Assembly: GCA_031277915.1 (NCBI GenBank) | Contig: JAITLL010000076.1 | Location: 1-64,000 of the forward strand | Direction: 5' to 3' | DNA: 64,000 nt | Source of the DNA: Acinetobacter sp. | Lineage (GTDB): Bacteria > Pseudomonadota > Gammaproteobacteria > Pseudomonadales > Moraxellaceae | Part shown: one piece after another, positions 35,581 to 44,632 of the stretch | How the letters are laid out: each line of letters starts with the position of its first letter | How positions within the stretch are numbered: position 1 is the first letter of the stretch | The notes under the pieces: model-generated | Databases searched by the model: none | What the model saw: the letters and a program-made list of their open reading frames with translations, nothing else | Told to the model about the DNA's origin: nothing | Position numbers and translations under genes: made by a program

Positions 35581-36252
35581 ATGAGTTATGAAGTTTTTTT
35601 GAAAATTTCCGATTCAACTTATACCCAATTCGAGACCATTCGACAGAAACTGCATGATGGGATAAGTCAAAGTCAGGCAAAACCTTTAGGCGATGTACTC
35701 TCTGATCTTTCTTGTGAAATTATTGAACAGGTTTTTTCTGTGCTTTTACAGTCAGGAAGTACAACCATGTCTCCAAAACAACAAGCTGAGTCTGAAAAAG
35801 TGGTTCAGCAAGTTTTAGAGACTTTTCGAAAATATATGCCTTGGTCAGTTTCATTCTTTGGAAATGAGCGTCTTTTGCCTTTAGTCGATTACATGACATC
35901 TCTGATGAAAGAACAGGGGCAACAAGTTTATATTACCTACCCAGTTACCCTGCAACTCGTACAACAAGCTCAAAACCTTACGCAGCAAATTCGTGACGAT
36001 AATATGCAAAGTATTACAGCGGCTTTTGAAACCTTAATACAAATTGTAGATTTAGGCGTAACAAGCCTAGTACGTGAGCCTAAAAAGCGTTTAAAATTTA
36101 ATTTAGTCGTCGATAAAACTCTAAATGGGGTCATTAATATGACGACGCATTTGGGCTATAAACGTTTGGAAAAGTTAGGTACACAGGTTGATCAGACCAC
36201 AGCAACTCATTATATCAACCACTTTTTGGCCTTCATGCATCAAGCAGCATAA
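35581..36252 (+). CDS. Conserved hypothetical protein
   Basis: A 223-residue predicted soluble, mainly helical protein that I do not recognise beyond having the look of an Acinetobacter-type conserved protein. It has no signal peptide, no membrane helix and no catalytic motif I can name; LRDDNMQS-like and Gln-rich helices dominate. The ATG at 35581 follows AAGGATG with good spacing; an ATG at 35572 would add three residues. An SDR dehydrogenase starts 27 nt downstream and they are probably co-transcribed. Confidence 0.7.
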   Translation: MSYEVFLKISDSTYTQFETIRQKLHDGISQSQAKPLGDVLSDLSCEIIEQVFSVLLQSGSTTMSPKQQAESEKVVQQVLETFRKYMPWSVSFFGNERLLPLVDYMTSLMKEQGQQVYITYPVTLQLVQQAQNLTQQIRDDNMQSITAAFETLIQIVDLGVTSLVREPKKRLKFNLVVDKTLNGVINMTTHLGYKRLEKLGTQVDQTTATHYINHFLAFMHQAA

Positions 36253-36279
36253 TTTAAAAAGATAATAGGAACATAAAGC

Positions 36280-37086
36280 ATGGCCAAACTTGATACTTTG
36301 CAAAATAAAGTGGTATGGATTACGGGAGCATCTTCTGGTTTGGGCAAGGCCTTAGCAGGTGAGTTGGCTTTGCAGGGGGCAGAAGTGATTTTGACCTCGC
36401 GTCGTTTTGAAGAATTAGAAGAAGTTCGCGTTGGCTTACTCCATCCAGACCAACATTTGTCAGTAGTTGCAGATATTACCAAGCAAGAGCAAGTTCAAGA
36501 AGCTTATGAGCAAGTTTTAAAGGCAAAAGGCCGAATCGATTGGCTTATCAATAACGCTGGTTTAAGTCAGCGTGCGCTTATTGAAGACACCACAATGGAA
36601 ACTGAAAGAGCCATTATGGAAGTAGACTATTTCTCACAAGTGGCATTAACCAAAACAGTGCTGCCGACCATGCTCAAACAAAAGTCTGGTCGAGTAGTAT
36701 TTGTGTCCAGTGTAGCAGGGCTATTAGGTACGCAGTACCGTGCAAGTTATTCAGCTGCTAAAGCTGCCATTCACATGTGGGCTAATAGTTTACGTGCAGA
36801 GGTTTCAGATCAGGGTGTTGAAGTTTCTGTGATTTTCCCAGGCTTTGTAAAAACCAATGTTTCTTTTAATGCGTTAAATGGCGCAGGGCAACCTCAAGGC
36901 CATCAAGACGAAGCAATTGAAAATGGATTAGAAGCAGATGTTTTTTCAGAGCAGTCAGTTAAGGCATTAATGCAAGGTCAAGAATATATCGTAGTGGGCG
37001 GAACGAAAGAAAAATTAGGTGTTATGGTTTCCCGTATGTCGCCGAAATTACTCTATAAAATGATTCGAAAAACAAAAGTGAAATAA
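36280..37086 (+). CDS. Short-chain dehydrogenase/reductase
   Basis: A 268-residue classical SDR. The cofactor loop is TGASSGLGKA at 15-24, NNAG is at 91-94, and the catalytic residues are Ser143 or Ser144, Tyr157 and Lys161 (YSAAK). The C-terminus (GVMVSRMSPKLLYKMIRKTK) is the membrane-associating tail seen in DHRS7-like members that act on lipids or retinoids. It lies between an unknown gene and an NTF2-like gene in an apparent three-gene run. Substrate unknown. Confidence 0.86.
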   Translation: MAKLDTLQNKVVWITGASSGLGKALAGELALQGAEVILTSRRFEELEEVRVGLLHPDQHLSVVADITKQEQVQEAYEQVLKAKGRIDWLINNAGLSQRALIEDTTMETERAIMEVDYFSQVALTKTVLPTMLKQKSGRVVFVSSVAGLLGTQYRASYSAAKAAIHMWANSLRAEVSDQGVEVSVIFPGFVKTNVSFNALNGAGQPQGHQDEAIENGLEADVFSEQSVKALMQGQEYIVVGGTKEKLGVMVSRMSPKLLYKMIRKTKVK

Positions 37087-37139
37087 AAAAGAGATTTTGC
37101 CGTGCTAAATTGATGGAAAACCCAGATAGAAGGTTCACC

Positions 37140-37574
37140 ATGGATCAAGACTACCATCGTATCTTAGACGTTGTTACGCGTTTTCAATTGGTCTTTGACC
37201 AGAAAAATTGGGATGCTTTTGATGAGTTGTTGGCCGATCAACTTGAGGTGGACTATTTCCAGTTTAGAGGGGAACCTTTATGTGTGGTGTCTTGCCATGA
37301 ATATAAAGGTTCGCGGCAACAAGCTTTGTCGCATTTGCGACTACAGCACAATTTGAGTAATCCTCTTATTCGGATTGAACAAGACCGAGCATGGCTAGAG
37401 TGTAATTATCAAATTTACCGTTTTTCGGAAAACGATTATTTTCATTCTTTTGGTCGCTATTATTTTACTTTGGTGAAACAACAGGACAAATGGAAAATTA
37501 CCGGAATTTGCCAACACTTAACTAAAAACATTGGCAACCCACGCATTCATTTTTCTGCTATGGGGCAGTGCTAG
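37140..37574 (+). CDS. NTF2/SnoaL-like small protein
   Basis: A 144-residue protein with a cone-shaped NTF2-like pattern: an N-terminal helix (ILDVVTRFQLVFDQKNWDAF DELLAD), then beta strands ending WKITGICQHLTKNIGNP. Such proteins bind small hydrophobic ligands or act as isomerases/dehydratases. The ATG at 37140 follows AGAAGG; an upstream TTG/ATG pair at 37110 is less likely. Its stop codon overlaps that of the leftward ybjQ-like remnant. No specific function can be named. Confidence 0.72.
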   Translation: MDQDYHRILDVVTRFQLVFDQKNWDAFDELLADQLEVDYFQFRGEPLCVVSCHEYKGSRQQALSHLRLQHNLSNPLIRIEQDRAWLECNYQIYRFSENDYFHSFGRYYFTLVKQQDKWKITGICQHLTKNIGNPRIHFSAMGQC

Positions 37575-37825
37575 TCTTTGACTGCTGTACCATAAGCAAA
37601 AACTTCGACCATTCCGCCTTGCCTTCCAAGTGCGGTTGTACTCAGCCGAACTCCCATAATATGGTTGGTGCCGACACGGTGGGTTTGTTGTTTTGAACGA
37701 ATAATAGCTTCACGGCCCACATGTTTGTTACGAACAGTGCTTCCATGAACAACACTGAGTTGTTTTAAAATGTGATGACCTGAAACGCTTTCTAAATTTC
37801 TTAAGGTTTCAAGATAAAAATATTC
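37571..37825 (-). pseudogene. Degraded YbjQ-family (heavy-metal-binding-like) gene
   Basis: The minus strand has an 84-codon open frame without a start codon. It reads LETLRNLESVSGHH, then VVHGSTVRNKHVGREAII and, at the end, GVRLSTTALGRQGGMVEVFA and YGTAVKD, matching the ends of YbjQ/UPF0145 proteins. The middle, about 25-30 residues of the family, is missing, and the only nearby ATG (37827) is in another frame. It overlaps the NTF2-like stop codon by 3 nt. Confidence 0.6.
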
Positions 37826-37839
37826 ATATGAGTTGCAAT

Positions 37840-37866
37840 AAAAAAGCCCACCGAAGTGAGCTTTTG
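37840..37866 (-). terminator. Terminator of the adeIJK operon
   Basis: On the minus strand AAAAGCTCAC-TTCG-GTGGGCTTTTTT, a stable stem with a TTCG tetraloop and a T run, starts 20 nt after the adeK stop. Confidence 0.88.
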
Positions 37867-37885
37867 TAAGAATTTGATTTTAAGC

Positions 37886-39340
37886 TTATTGCTTTTTAAG
37901 TTCAGCACTTGATGGTTGATGTGCAACTGTATCTGAAGAGTTTGCTTTTAAACCACCGCCTAGAGTTTTATATAACTCGATTTGGTTGTTTAAGTTTGCT
38001 TGTTGAAGCAATAACAAACCTTGTTCTGCCGAATAAGATGAACGCTGTGCATCAAGAACAGTCAGGTAACTATCAATACCAGCACGGAAGCGGGCATTTG
38101 AGAGTGTGTAGTTGCGATTAGTTGCTTCTACCAAACGTTGTTGCGCTGTTAAACGGTCACCAATGTTGGCACGTGTAGCAAGTGCATCATTAACTTCACG
38201 GAACGCAGATTGAACTGATTTTTCATAATTAGACAATGCAATTTTCTGATCAGTTTCAGAAATTTTTACATTGGCACGACGAGTGCCCCAGTCAAAGATT
38301 GGTAAATCTAAACTTGGGCCAATTGACCATGCAAAACCACCAGACTTAAATAGATTACTTAAGTCGGTTGATGCATAACCAGCCGAACCCGTTAAGCTAA
38401 TAGTTGGGAATAAACGTGCTTTTGCAGCACCAATATTTGCACCCGCAGCGCTTAAGTTATATTCAGCCGATTTTACATCGGGACGGTTGTTTAACAAGTC
38501 ACTTGGTAAACCAGCAGTGAATACATTTTGCTGAGCAACACGTTTCACAGGTTGTGCTGGCAACAAGTTTTGTGCAACTGGTTGACCCACAAGTAAGTTC
38601 AACAAGTTTTGTGCTTGGGCGATTTGAGTTTTGTAGTTCGCTACATCGTTACGCGCAGTTTCTACAGAAATCTGTGCCTGACGTAATGGAACTTCACTGT
38701 CGATACCGACATCAAAACGCTTTTTGTTGAGATTGTAAGAGTCTTGCTGTGCTTTCAGCGTTTGCTCTGCAAGTCTTAAGTTCGCTGTTGCAAACGAATA
38801 ATTTAACCATGCTTGAGCAACTTGGCTAATAAGACTGATTTGAGTCGAATCACGAGCACTTTGAGTTGAAAGATAACCATCTAGAGCAGCATCTTTTAGA
38901 CTACGAACACGACCCCAAAAATCAAGCTCATAAGCAGTTACACCCAAACCTACTTGATAAGTAGAGTAGGGGTTGTTCGGATCAGTGCTTGGTGTAACCT
39001 GACGAATCGCACTACCGCTTGCACCAATCGTTGGAAGCTGGTTGTTCTTTGTAATCTGATATTGCTCTTGAGCACGTTCAATATTGAGCGTTGCTGTACG
39101 TAAGTCACGGTTGTTGGCAAGAGCCAAATCAATCACTTCAAGCAAACGTGGATCAGCAAAGAACTGTTTATAACCTTGTTCAGCAATAGATGTACCAGAA
39201 GCGCTGTTATATGCATAGCTCTGTGGAATATCGGTTTTCACGACTGGTTCTGGGCCGCGCAAGCTTTGACAAGCTGCCAAAGCAAGCGCAAGTGCAGATA
39301 CCGCAATGCTACGACCTGAAATAGACCATACTTTTTGCAT
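37886..39340 (-). CDS. adeK: AdeK, outer membrane channel of the AdeIJK efflux pump
   Basis: A 484-residue OprM/TolC-family lipoprotein. The lipobox is LALAAC with the acylated Cys near residue 24. Two TolC repeats with helices such as FGQ-poor NNRDLRTATLNIERAQEQYQ and RAGIDSYLTVLDAQRSSYSA build the outer membrane barrel and periplasmic tunnel. It takes drugs passed on by AdeJ to the outside. The start ATG at 39340 shares one base with the adeJ stop (TGATG); a GTG one codon earlier is possible. It is the last gene of the operon and is followed by a terminator. Confidence 0.95.
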   Translation of the reverse strand: MQKVWSISGRSIAVSALALALAACQSLRGPEPVVKTDIPQSYAYNSASGTSIAEQGYKQFFADPRLLEVIDLALANNRDLRTATLNIERAQEQYQITKNNQLPTIGASGSAIRQVTPSTDPNNPYSTYQVGLGVTAYELDFWGRVRSLKDAALDGYLSTQSARDSTQISLISQVAQAWLNYSFATANLRLAEQTLKAQQDSYNLNKKRFDVGIDSEVPLRQAQISVETARNDVANYKTQIAQAQNLLNLLVGQPVAQNLLPAQPVKRVAQQNVFTAGLPSDLLNNRPDVKSAEYNLSAAGANIGAAKARLFPTISLTGSAGYASTDLSNLFKSGGFAWSIGPSLDLPIFDWGTRRANVKISETDQKIALSNYEKSVQSAFREVNDALATRANIGDRLTAQQRLVEATNRNYTLSNARFRAGIDSYLTVLDAQRSSYSAEQGLLLLQQANLNNQIELYKTLGGGLKANSSDTVAHQPSSAELKKQ

Positions 39341-42300
39341 CACGATTTATGCTCCTGAGTGTTTATGGTTTTTGGTTTGTACTTAAAGATACTACGAATC
39401 CACACATAGAATACAGGGATAAAGAAGATACCTAAGAATGTCGCGCTGAGTACGCCACCAAGTACACCGAAGCCGACTGAATGTTGACTTCCTGCACCGG
39501 CACCTGTTGAAAGGGCAAGTGGAAGTACACCAAAACCGAAGGCAAGGGTCGTCATGATAATTGGACGTAAACGCATTTTTGCTGCATGTAAGGTTGCATC
39601 AAGTAGGTCTTCACCTTTTTCCTGCAATTCTTTTGCAAACTCGACAATCAAGATCGCATTTTTTGCAGAAAGACCGATGACCGCAATCATGGCTACCTGG
39701 AAGTAAATATTATTTGAGAGATTTGGATCTCCTTTAATAATCATACCCAAGTAAGTCAATACGATTGCACCAATGACACCAAGTGGTACCACAAGTAAAA
39801 CCGAGAATGGGATTGACCAGCTTTCATATAATGCAGCCAAGCAAAGGAATACGATTAACAATGAAAGCGCATATAAGAATGGAGCTTGAGCACCAGACTC
39901 ACGTTCTTCAAGAGATAATCCTGTCCATTCATAGTCGAAACCTTGTAAGCCCATAGATGGTAACTTACCAATAATTTCTTCCATGGCTTTCATGGCATCA
40001 CCAGAGCTCACACCAGGTGCAGGGGTACCTTGAATGTTAACCGATGATACACCGTTATAACGTTCAAGACGTGGAGAACCATATGACCATTCGCCTGTAG
40101 CAAATGCCGAGAATGGTACCATTGCACCTTTGTTATTACGTACATACCACTTGTTTAAGTCTTCTGGCATCATACGGCTGCCCGCATCACCTTGAACATA
40201 AACTTTTTTCACACGACCACGGTCAATGAAATCGTTAATGTATGAACCACCCCATGCAATACGCATTGTATTGTTGATGTCGGCAATGCTCACACCCATG
40301 GCACCAGCTTGCGCCTGATCTACATTAATTTGATACTGAGGCGTATCTTCTTGACCATTTGGACGTACACCAACAAGACGTTTATCTTGTGATGCCAAAC
40401 CTAAAATTGTGTTACGAGCTGCAATCAGTTTCGCATGGCCTTGACCACTTGAATCTTTAAGTTGCAAGTTAAATCCGGCAGTTACACCTAATTCAGGCAT
40501 TGCAGGAAGCTGTAAAGGCATAACGTATGATGCATCTTTAATGATCATATTTAATGCCATACCGCGCTTGATTAATGCACCAATTTGAGTTTCAGGTGAT
40601 GTACGTTTGCTCCAGTCTTTCAACTTAACAAAGCCGATACCAGCATTTTGACCCACACCCGTGAATGAGAAACCAGAAACGGTGAAAATAGATTCCACTG
40701 TATTTTTTTCATTCAAGAAGAAGTTTGTCATGGTATCAACAACTTTACCTGTACGGTCAAGCGTTGCATTTGGTGGTAATTGTACAAGTGTCATTACCAC
40801 GCCCTGATCTTCTTCTGGTAAGAATGAAGTCGGAAGCTTTTGGAACAAGAATACTAAAAGGGCAACCACTACAGCATAAAGTACGCCAGAGAAGATTTTA
40901 CCTTTAAGCATGCGGCTAACACCATTTTGGTAGCTATGCGACATGCGGTCAAAACCGCTATTAAAGCTTCTAAAGAAACGTGCAAAGATATTATTGCTTG
41001 GTTCTTTATTTGGATCATGCTGTTTTAAAATGGTTGCACAAAGTGCAGGTGTAAAGGTTAATGCCACAATTAACGACAGAACCATTGCAGTAACAAGGGT
41101 AATCGAGAATTGACGATAAATTACACCTGTTGTACCGCCAAAGAAGGCCATTGGTACGAATACTGCTGTCAATACACTGGTAATACCGACTAGCGCACCA
41201 GAAATTTGCTGCATTGAGCGAGAGGTTGCTGTCGCCGGATCGGTATGCTCTTCACTCATCACACGTTCAACGTTTTCGACTACAACAATGGCATCATCGA
41301 CCAGAAGACCGATTGCCAATACCATAGCGAACATGGTTAAGGTGTTAATTGAGAAGCCAAAGATATTAATAACTGCAAATGTACCTAATACAACGACTGG
41401 AACTGCAAGCGTTGGAATAATCGTTGCACGCCAGTTCTGTAAGAATAGGAACATAACAATGAATACCAAAATCACGGCTTCAATTAATGTGTGTACAACA
41501 CTTTCAATTGAAAGGCGGATAAATGGAGTCGTGTCATAAGCTAGTTTATCTGCAAGACCTGTAGGATAGTTCTTACGTAATTCAGATAGACGTTGTTCAA
41601 CGGCTGCTGCTGTATCAAGTGCGTTCGCACCGGTTGAAATTTTAATTGCAAGACCAGCGGCTGGTTTACCATTAAACTTCGAATCGAATTGATAGTTATC
41701 AGAACCTAGTTCTACGCGAGCAACATCTTTTAATCGAACCTCAGCACCTGATGCAGTGTTCTTTAAGAAGATATTCTTAAACTGTTCCGGTGTTTGTAAC
41801 AAGCTTTGCGCATTTACTGTCGCGTTAAGAACTTGGCCTTGTACAGCTGGCGCACCACCTAACTGACCTACCGCAACTTGAGAGTTCTGTGCTTGTAAAG
41901 CAGTTGCAATATCAGTAGGAGTAAGTTGATAACTTGTTAATTTAGCCGGATCAAGCCAGATACGCATTGCGTATGAACCACCAAAGACCGTTACCTCACC
42001 CACACCAGCAACACGGCTAAGTGGTTCTTTAATTGATGAGTTTACATAGTCTTTAATGTCTGAATCTGACAGGTTGTTATCTGGTGAATAAAATGCAATA
42101 ACTTGCAAGAAGCTCGCACCAGATTTAGTTACTGTAATACCTTGACGTTGCACATCTTCAGGTAAAAGTGCAGTTGCAGATTGCAATTTGTTTTGAACTT
42201 GAACCTGTGCAATATCAGGGTCAATACCTTGTTCAAAGTTTAATTGAATAGATGCTTGACCATTACCAGCACTGTTAGATGAAATATAACGTAAGCCATC

Positions 42301-42516
42301 GAGACCATTCATTTGTTGTTCAATGATCTGGGTTACGGTGTTTTCAACTGTTTCAGCCGATGCACCAGGATAAGTCGCAGAAATAGTGACTGTTGGTGGT
42401 GCAATCGTCGGATATTGTGCAATAGGCATTTTTGTTAGCGTGAGAATACCCGCCAACATAATAACTAATGCAATCACCCACGCAAATATGGGGCGATGAA
42501 TAAAAAACTGTGCCAT
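39340..42516 (-). CDS. adeJ: AdeJ, RND multidrug efflux transporter
   Basis: A 1058-residue RND proton antiporter of the AcrB/HAE-1 type. The N-terminus MAQFFIHRPIFAWVIALVI is typical; 12 membrane helices and two large periplasmic loops follow the standard order, and the proton-relay Asp pair is in GLLVDDAIVVVENVERVMS near residue 407. AdeJ captures beta-lactams, tetracyclines, fluoroquinolones, chloramphenicol and others from the periplasm and membrane. It begins 12 nt after adeI and overlaps adeK by one base. Confidence 0.97.
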   Translation of the reverse strand: MAQFFIHRPIFAWVIALVIMLAGILTLTKMPIAQYPTIAPPTVTISATYPGASAETVENTVTQIIEQQMNGLDGLRYISSNSAGNGQASIQLNFEQGIDPDIAQVQVQNKLQSATALLPEDVQRQGITVTKSGASFLQVIAFYSPDNNLSDSDIKDYVNSSIKEPLSRVAGVGEVTVFGGSYAMRIWLDPAKLTSYQLTPTDIATALQAQNSQVAVGQLGGAPAVQGQVLNATVNAQSLLQTPEQFKNIFLKNTASGAEVRLKDVARVELGSDNYQFDSKFNGKPAAGLAIKISTGANALDTAAAVEQRLSELRKNYPTGLADKLAYDTTPFIRLSIESVVHTLIEAVILVFIVMFLFLQNWRATIIPTLAVPVVVLGTFAVINIFGFSINTLTMFAMVLAIGLLVDDAIVVVENVERVMSEEHTDPATATSRSMQQISGALVGITSVLTAVFVPMAFFGGTTGVIYRQFSITLVTAMVLSLIVALTFTPALCATILKQHDPNKEPSNNIFARFFRSFNSGFDRMSHSYQNGVSRMLKGKIFSGVLYAVVVALLVFLFQKLPTSFLPEEDQGVVMTLVQLPPNATLDRTGKVVDTMTNFFLNEKNTVESIFTVSGFSFTGVGQNAGIGFVKLKDWSKRTSPETQIGALIKRGMALNMIIKDASYVMPLQLPAMPELGVTAGFNLQLKDSSGQGHAKLIAARNTILGLASQDKRLVGVRPNGQEDTPQYQINVDQAQAGAMGVSIADINNTMRIAWGGSYINDFIDRGRVKKVYVQGDAGSRMMPEDLNKWYVRNNKGAMVPFSAFATGEWSYGSPRLERYNGVSSVNIQGTPAPGVSSGDAMKAMEEIIGKLPSMGLQGFDYEWTGLSLEERESGAQAPFLYALSLLIVFLCLAALYESWSIPFSVLLVVPLGVIGAIVLTYLGMIIKGDPNLSNNIYFQVAMIAVIGLSAKNAILIVEFAKELQEKGEDLLDATLHAAKMRLRPIIMTTLAFGFGVLPLALSTGAGAGSQHSVGFGVLGGVLSATFLGIFFIPVFYVWIRSIFKYKPKTINTQEHKS

Positions 42517-42528
42517 TCAATCTACCCC

Positions 42529-43779
42529 TTATGCATTTGAAGCTGCTTTCTGTTCTGCTTGAGGTTTGCCTGATTGAGCCGGTTTTGCAGCATTTGGCGC
42601 TGCACCTTGAGGATTTGCTGGTTGAGCTTGATAAGGTTTTGCTGATACTTGTTGCCCTTCTTTAACTTTGGCAACACCATCTGCAATAACTTTATCACCG
42701 GTTTTTAAACCGTTAGTCACAATCCAGTTTTGTCCTTGAACACCAGAGGTTTCAATAGGACGACTCTCAACAGCCCCTTTGGCATTAACAAGCATAGCTA
42801 TAGCTTGACCTGTAGGTAAACGTGTAACGGCAGCTTGTGGAATCAGATAAGCATTTGGAACAACACCCTGAACAATTTGTGCAGTTGTATACATACCCGG
42901 AAGTAATAAATGATTCGGGTTAGAGAATACAGCACGTAATGTTACTGTTCCTGTATCTTGGTTTACAGAAGCATCAGAGAAAGCAAGTTGGCCTTCGATC
43001 GGGTAGGTAGAACCATCTTCAAGCTTTAATTTTACTTTTGTGTTGTTGCTGTTGTTTAAACTGCCTTTACTTAATTGCTGACGTAAACGCAATAACTCAG
43101 TGCTTGACTGATTAATATCAACATAAATTGGATCTAGCTGCTGAATAGTTACCAACGGGTCAGTCTGGTTAGCAGTAACCAAAGCACCAGCTGTTACTGA
43201 AGAGCGTCCAGATTGTCCAGAAATTGGAGAGCGAATTGTAGAATAACCAAGATCTACATTCGCATTTGTTACTTGAGCCTTTGCTGCGGCAACTTGCGCT
43301 TCTGCAACATTGACTTGACCAAGTAAATCATCATATTCCTGTTTAGACACGGCATTACTAGAAACAAGTTGTTTATAACGGTTCAACTTGGTACTTAGTG
43401 AAGCCAGATTTGCCTGTTGTTGTAGGAGAGATGCTTTTGCATTTTCTAACGTTGCACGGTTCGTTCTAGAATCAAGCTCATATAGCGCTTGGCCTTCACG
43501 AACATAGCTTCCTTCAGCAAATAAGCGCTTTAAAATCACGCCACTTGTTTGAGGGCGAACTTCAGAAATTTGATATGCTGAAGTGCGGCCTGAAAGCTCA
43601 ACGCTTTGTTCAACACTTTGTGGTTGAGCAATAATAACACCTACTTCTGCAGGTGGCATTTTCTGAGCAGCAGCAGCTTGCTGTTTCTCATTGGAGCCTT
43701 TGCTACAACCAACAAGTGCGATACTTGTTGCTAATGCGCAAGCAGTAAGGGCAGGAGCCCAAAGCTTAGCCGACATCAT
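42529..43779 (-). CDS. adeI: AdeI, membrane fusion protein of AdeIJK
   Basis: A 416-residue periplasmic adaptor. It has a lipobox (SIALVGC, Cys25), a biotinyl-lipoyl-like domain (RLFAEGSYVREGQALYELDS), an alpha-hairpin (KASLLQQQANLASLSTKLNR) and a beta-barrel domain (PGMYTTAQIVQG). It links AdeJ with AdeK. GAGGTGG lies six nt before the start. The C-terminal 30 residues are Pro/Ala/Gln-rich and low-complexity. The upstream PAP2 gene ends only 24 nt away. Confidence 0.96.
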   Translation of the reverse strand: MMSAKLWAPALTACALATSIALVGCSKGSNEKQQAAAAQKMPPAEVGVIIAQPQSVEQSVELSGRTSAYQISEVRPQTSGVILKRLFAEGSYVREGQALYELDSRTNRATLENAKASLLQQQANLASLSTKLNRYKQLVSSNAVSKQEYDDLLGQVNVAEAQVAAAKAQVTNANVDLGYSTIRSPISGQSGRSSVTAGALVTANQTDPLVTIQQLDPIYVDINQSSTELLRLRQQLSKGSLNNSNNTKVKLKLEDGSTYPIEGQLAFSDASVNQDTGTVTLRAVFSNPNHLLLPGMYTTAQIVQGVVPNAYLIPQAAVTRLPTGQAIAMLVNAKGAVESRPIETSGVQGQNWIVTNGLKTGDKVIADGVAKVKEGQQVSAKPYQAQPANPQGAAPNAAKPAQSGKPQAEQKAASNA

Positions 43780-43803
43780 TGTTCCACCTCGTTTAGATAA
43801 AAT

Positions 43804-44430
43804 CTAAAAATATATTTGTTTTCTACTTAACCTACTTTGTGTTTGTCTTAACAAGAGCCAAAGCAGTGCAATCCAAATAAAACCAATGCCCCAACCAGCG
43901 AGTACATCTGTTGGGAAATGAACTCCTGCATATATTCTTGAAAGTCCCATGCACACAAACCAAAAACAGGAGATCAAAACAATATAAGGAGAGTTAATGT
44001 TGTGCTTACGACATAACATAATCATTGCCAGACAAGCCAGTGTTGATGCATAAACACTATGTGCACTTGGGAACGATGCACCATAACTTTCAACAATATG
44101 ATATGCCTCAGGAGGTCTAGGCCGGTTAACACACCATTTGAGCAGCCAACCAATGGTGATACTGCCAATAACTCCCAAGCTAATGAAAATAACAGTAATA
44201 TATTTTTTATACCATGCTAAATATACACATACTAGAAAGGATAAAAAACATACAAAAGGCATGCCGCCTACGCGTGCAAGAAAGGTAGTTATAGTATTAA
44301 GATAATCTAAACGATGATGACTCAATGTTTGAACGGTGAGCAAGTCCAAAGATTGAAGACTTGGTACAAAAAGACCAAGAATACTTAATCCTAAAAAAAC
44401 ACAACCAATACAAAGCAATAGATAGGGCAT
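43804..44430 (-). CDS. PAP2-family membrane phosphatase leading adeIJK
   Basis: A 208-residue membrane protein with about six helices and fully canonical PAP2 motifs: KWCVNRPRP (KX6RP), FPSAHS (PSGH-like) and SRIYAGVHFPTD (SRX5HX3D). The enzymes dephosphorylate lipid phosphates at the membrane surface. I use the ATG at 44430, with AAAGGTG six nt upstream; GTG at 44439 would add three residues. With only 24 nt to adeI and the same strand, it probably shares the adeIJK transcript. Confidence 0.88.
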   Translation of the reverse strand: MPYLLLCIGCVFLGLSILGLFVPSLQSLDLLTVQTLSHHRLDYLNTITTFLARVGGMPFVCFLSFLVCVYLAWYKKYITVIFISLGVIGSITIGWLLKWCVNRPRPPEAYHIVESYGASFPSAHSVYASTLACLAMIMLCRKHNINSPYIVLISCFWFVCMGLSRIYAGVHFPTDVLAGWGIGFIWIALLWLLLRQTQSRLSRKQIYF

Positions 44431-44480
44431 ATTACACACCTTTGCTTATTCATATAGTTTTTCACTACTGAATGCCGTTG

Positions 44481-44504
44481 AAAGTGTACTTGCCAGTACA
44501 CTTT
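44481..44504. promoter_or_regulatory. Perfect 24-bp inverted repeat upstream of PAP2-adeIJK
   Basis: AAAGTGTACT and AGTACACTTT flank TGCC, 50 nt upstream of the PAP2 start. The size and symmetry fit an operator for a TetR-type repressor such as AdeN, the known repressor of adeIJK. Seven T residues follow on the + strand, so a terminator is the alternative, but no + gene ends here. Confidence 0.5.
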
Positions 44505-44604
44505 TTTTCAAGCCTGATAGATCATCGTAAATTCATTTTGAATTTTTTTTAACATTTAGAAAAACAATCACAACAAAATTGACGGAATTCACGTTTTGTG
44601 TACA

Positions 44605-44632
44605 AAACAGAACATTTAGTGTTCTGTTTTTT
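44605..44632 (-). terminator. Terminator overlapping the end of the Gcr-family gene
   Basis: AACAGAACA and TGTTCTGTT pair around TTTAG with T runs on both strands. The last codons and stop (TAA at 44616-44618) of the leftward gene are inside the hairpin. Confidence 0.7.

Noticed and set aside
44481-44504. Terminator of an unannotated + strand transcript
   Set aside because: Seven T residues follow the palindrome on the + strand, but no + gene or promoter could be found upstream; the operator reading is preferred, with this kept as the alternative.
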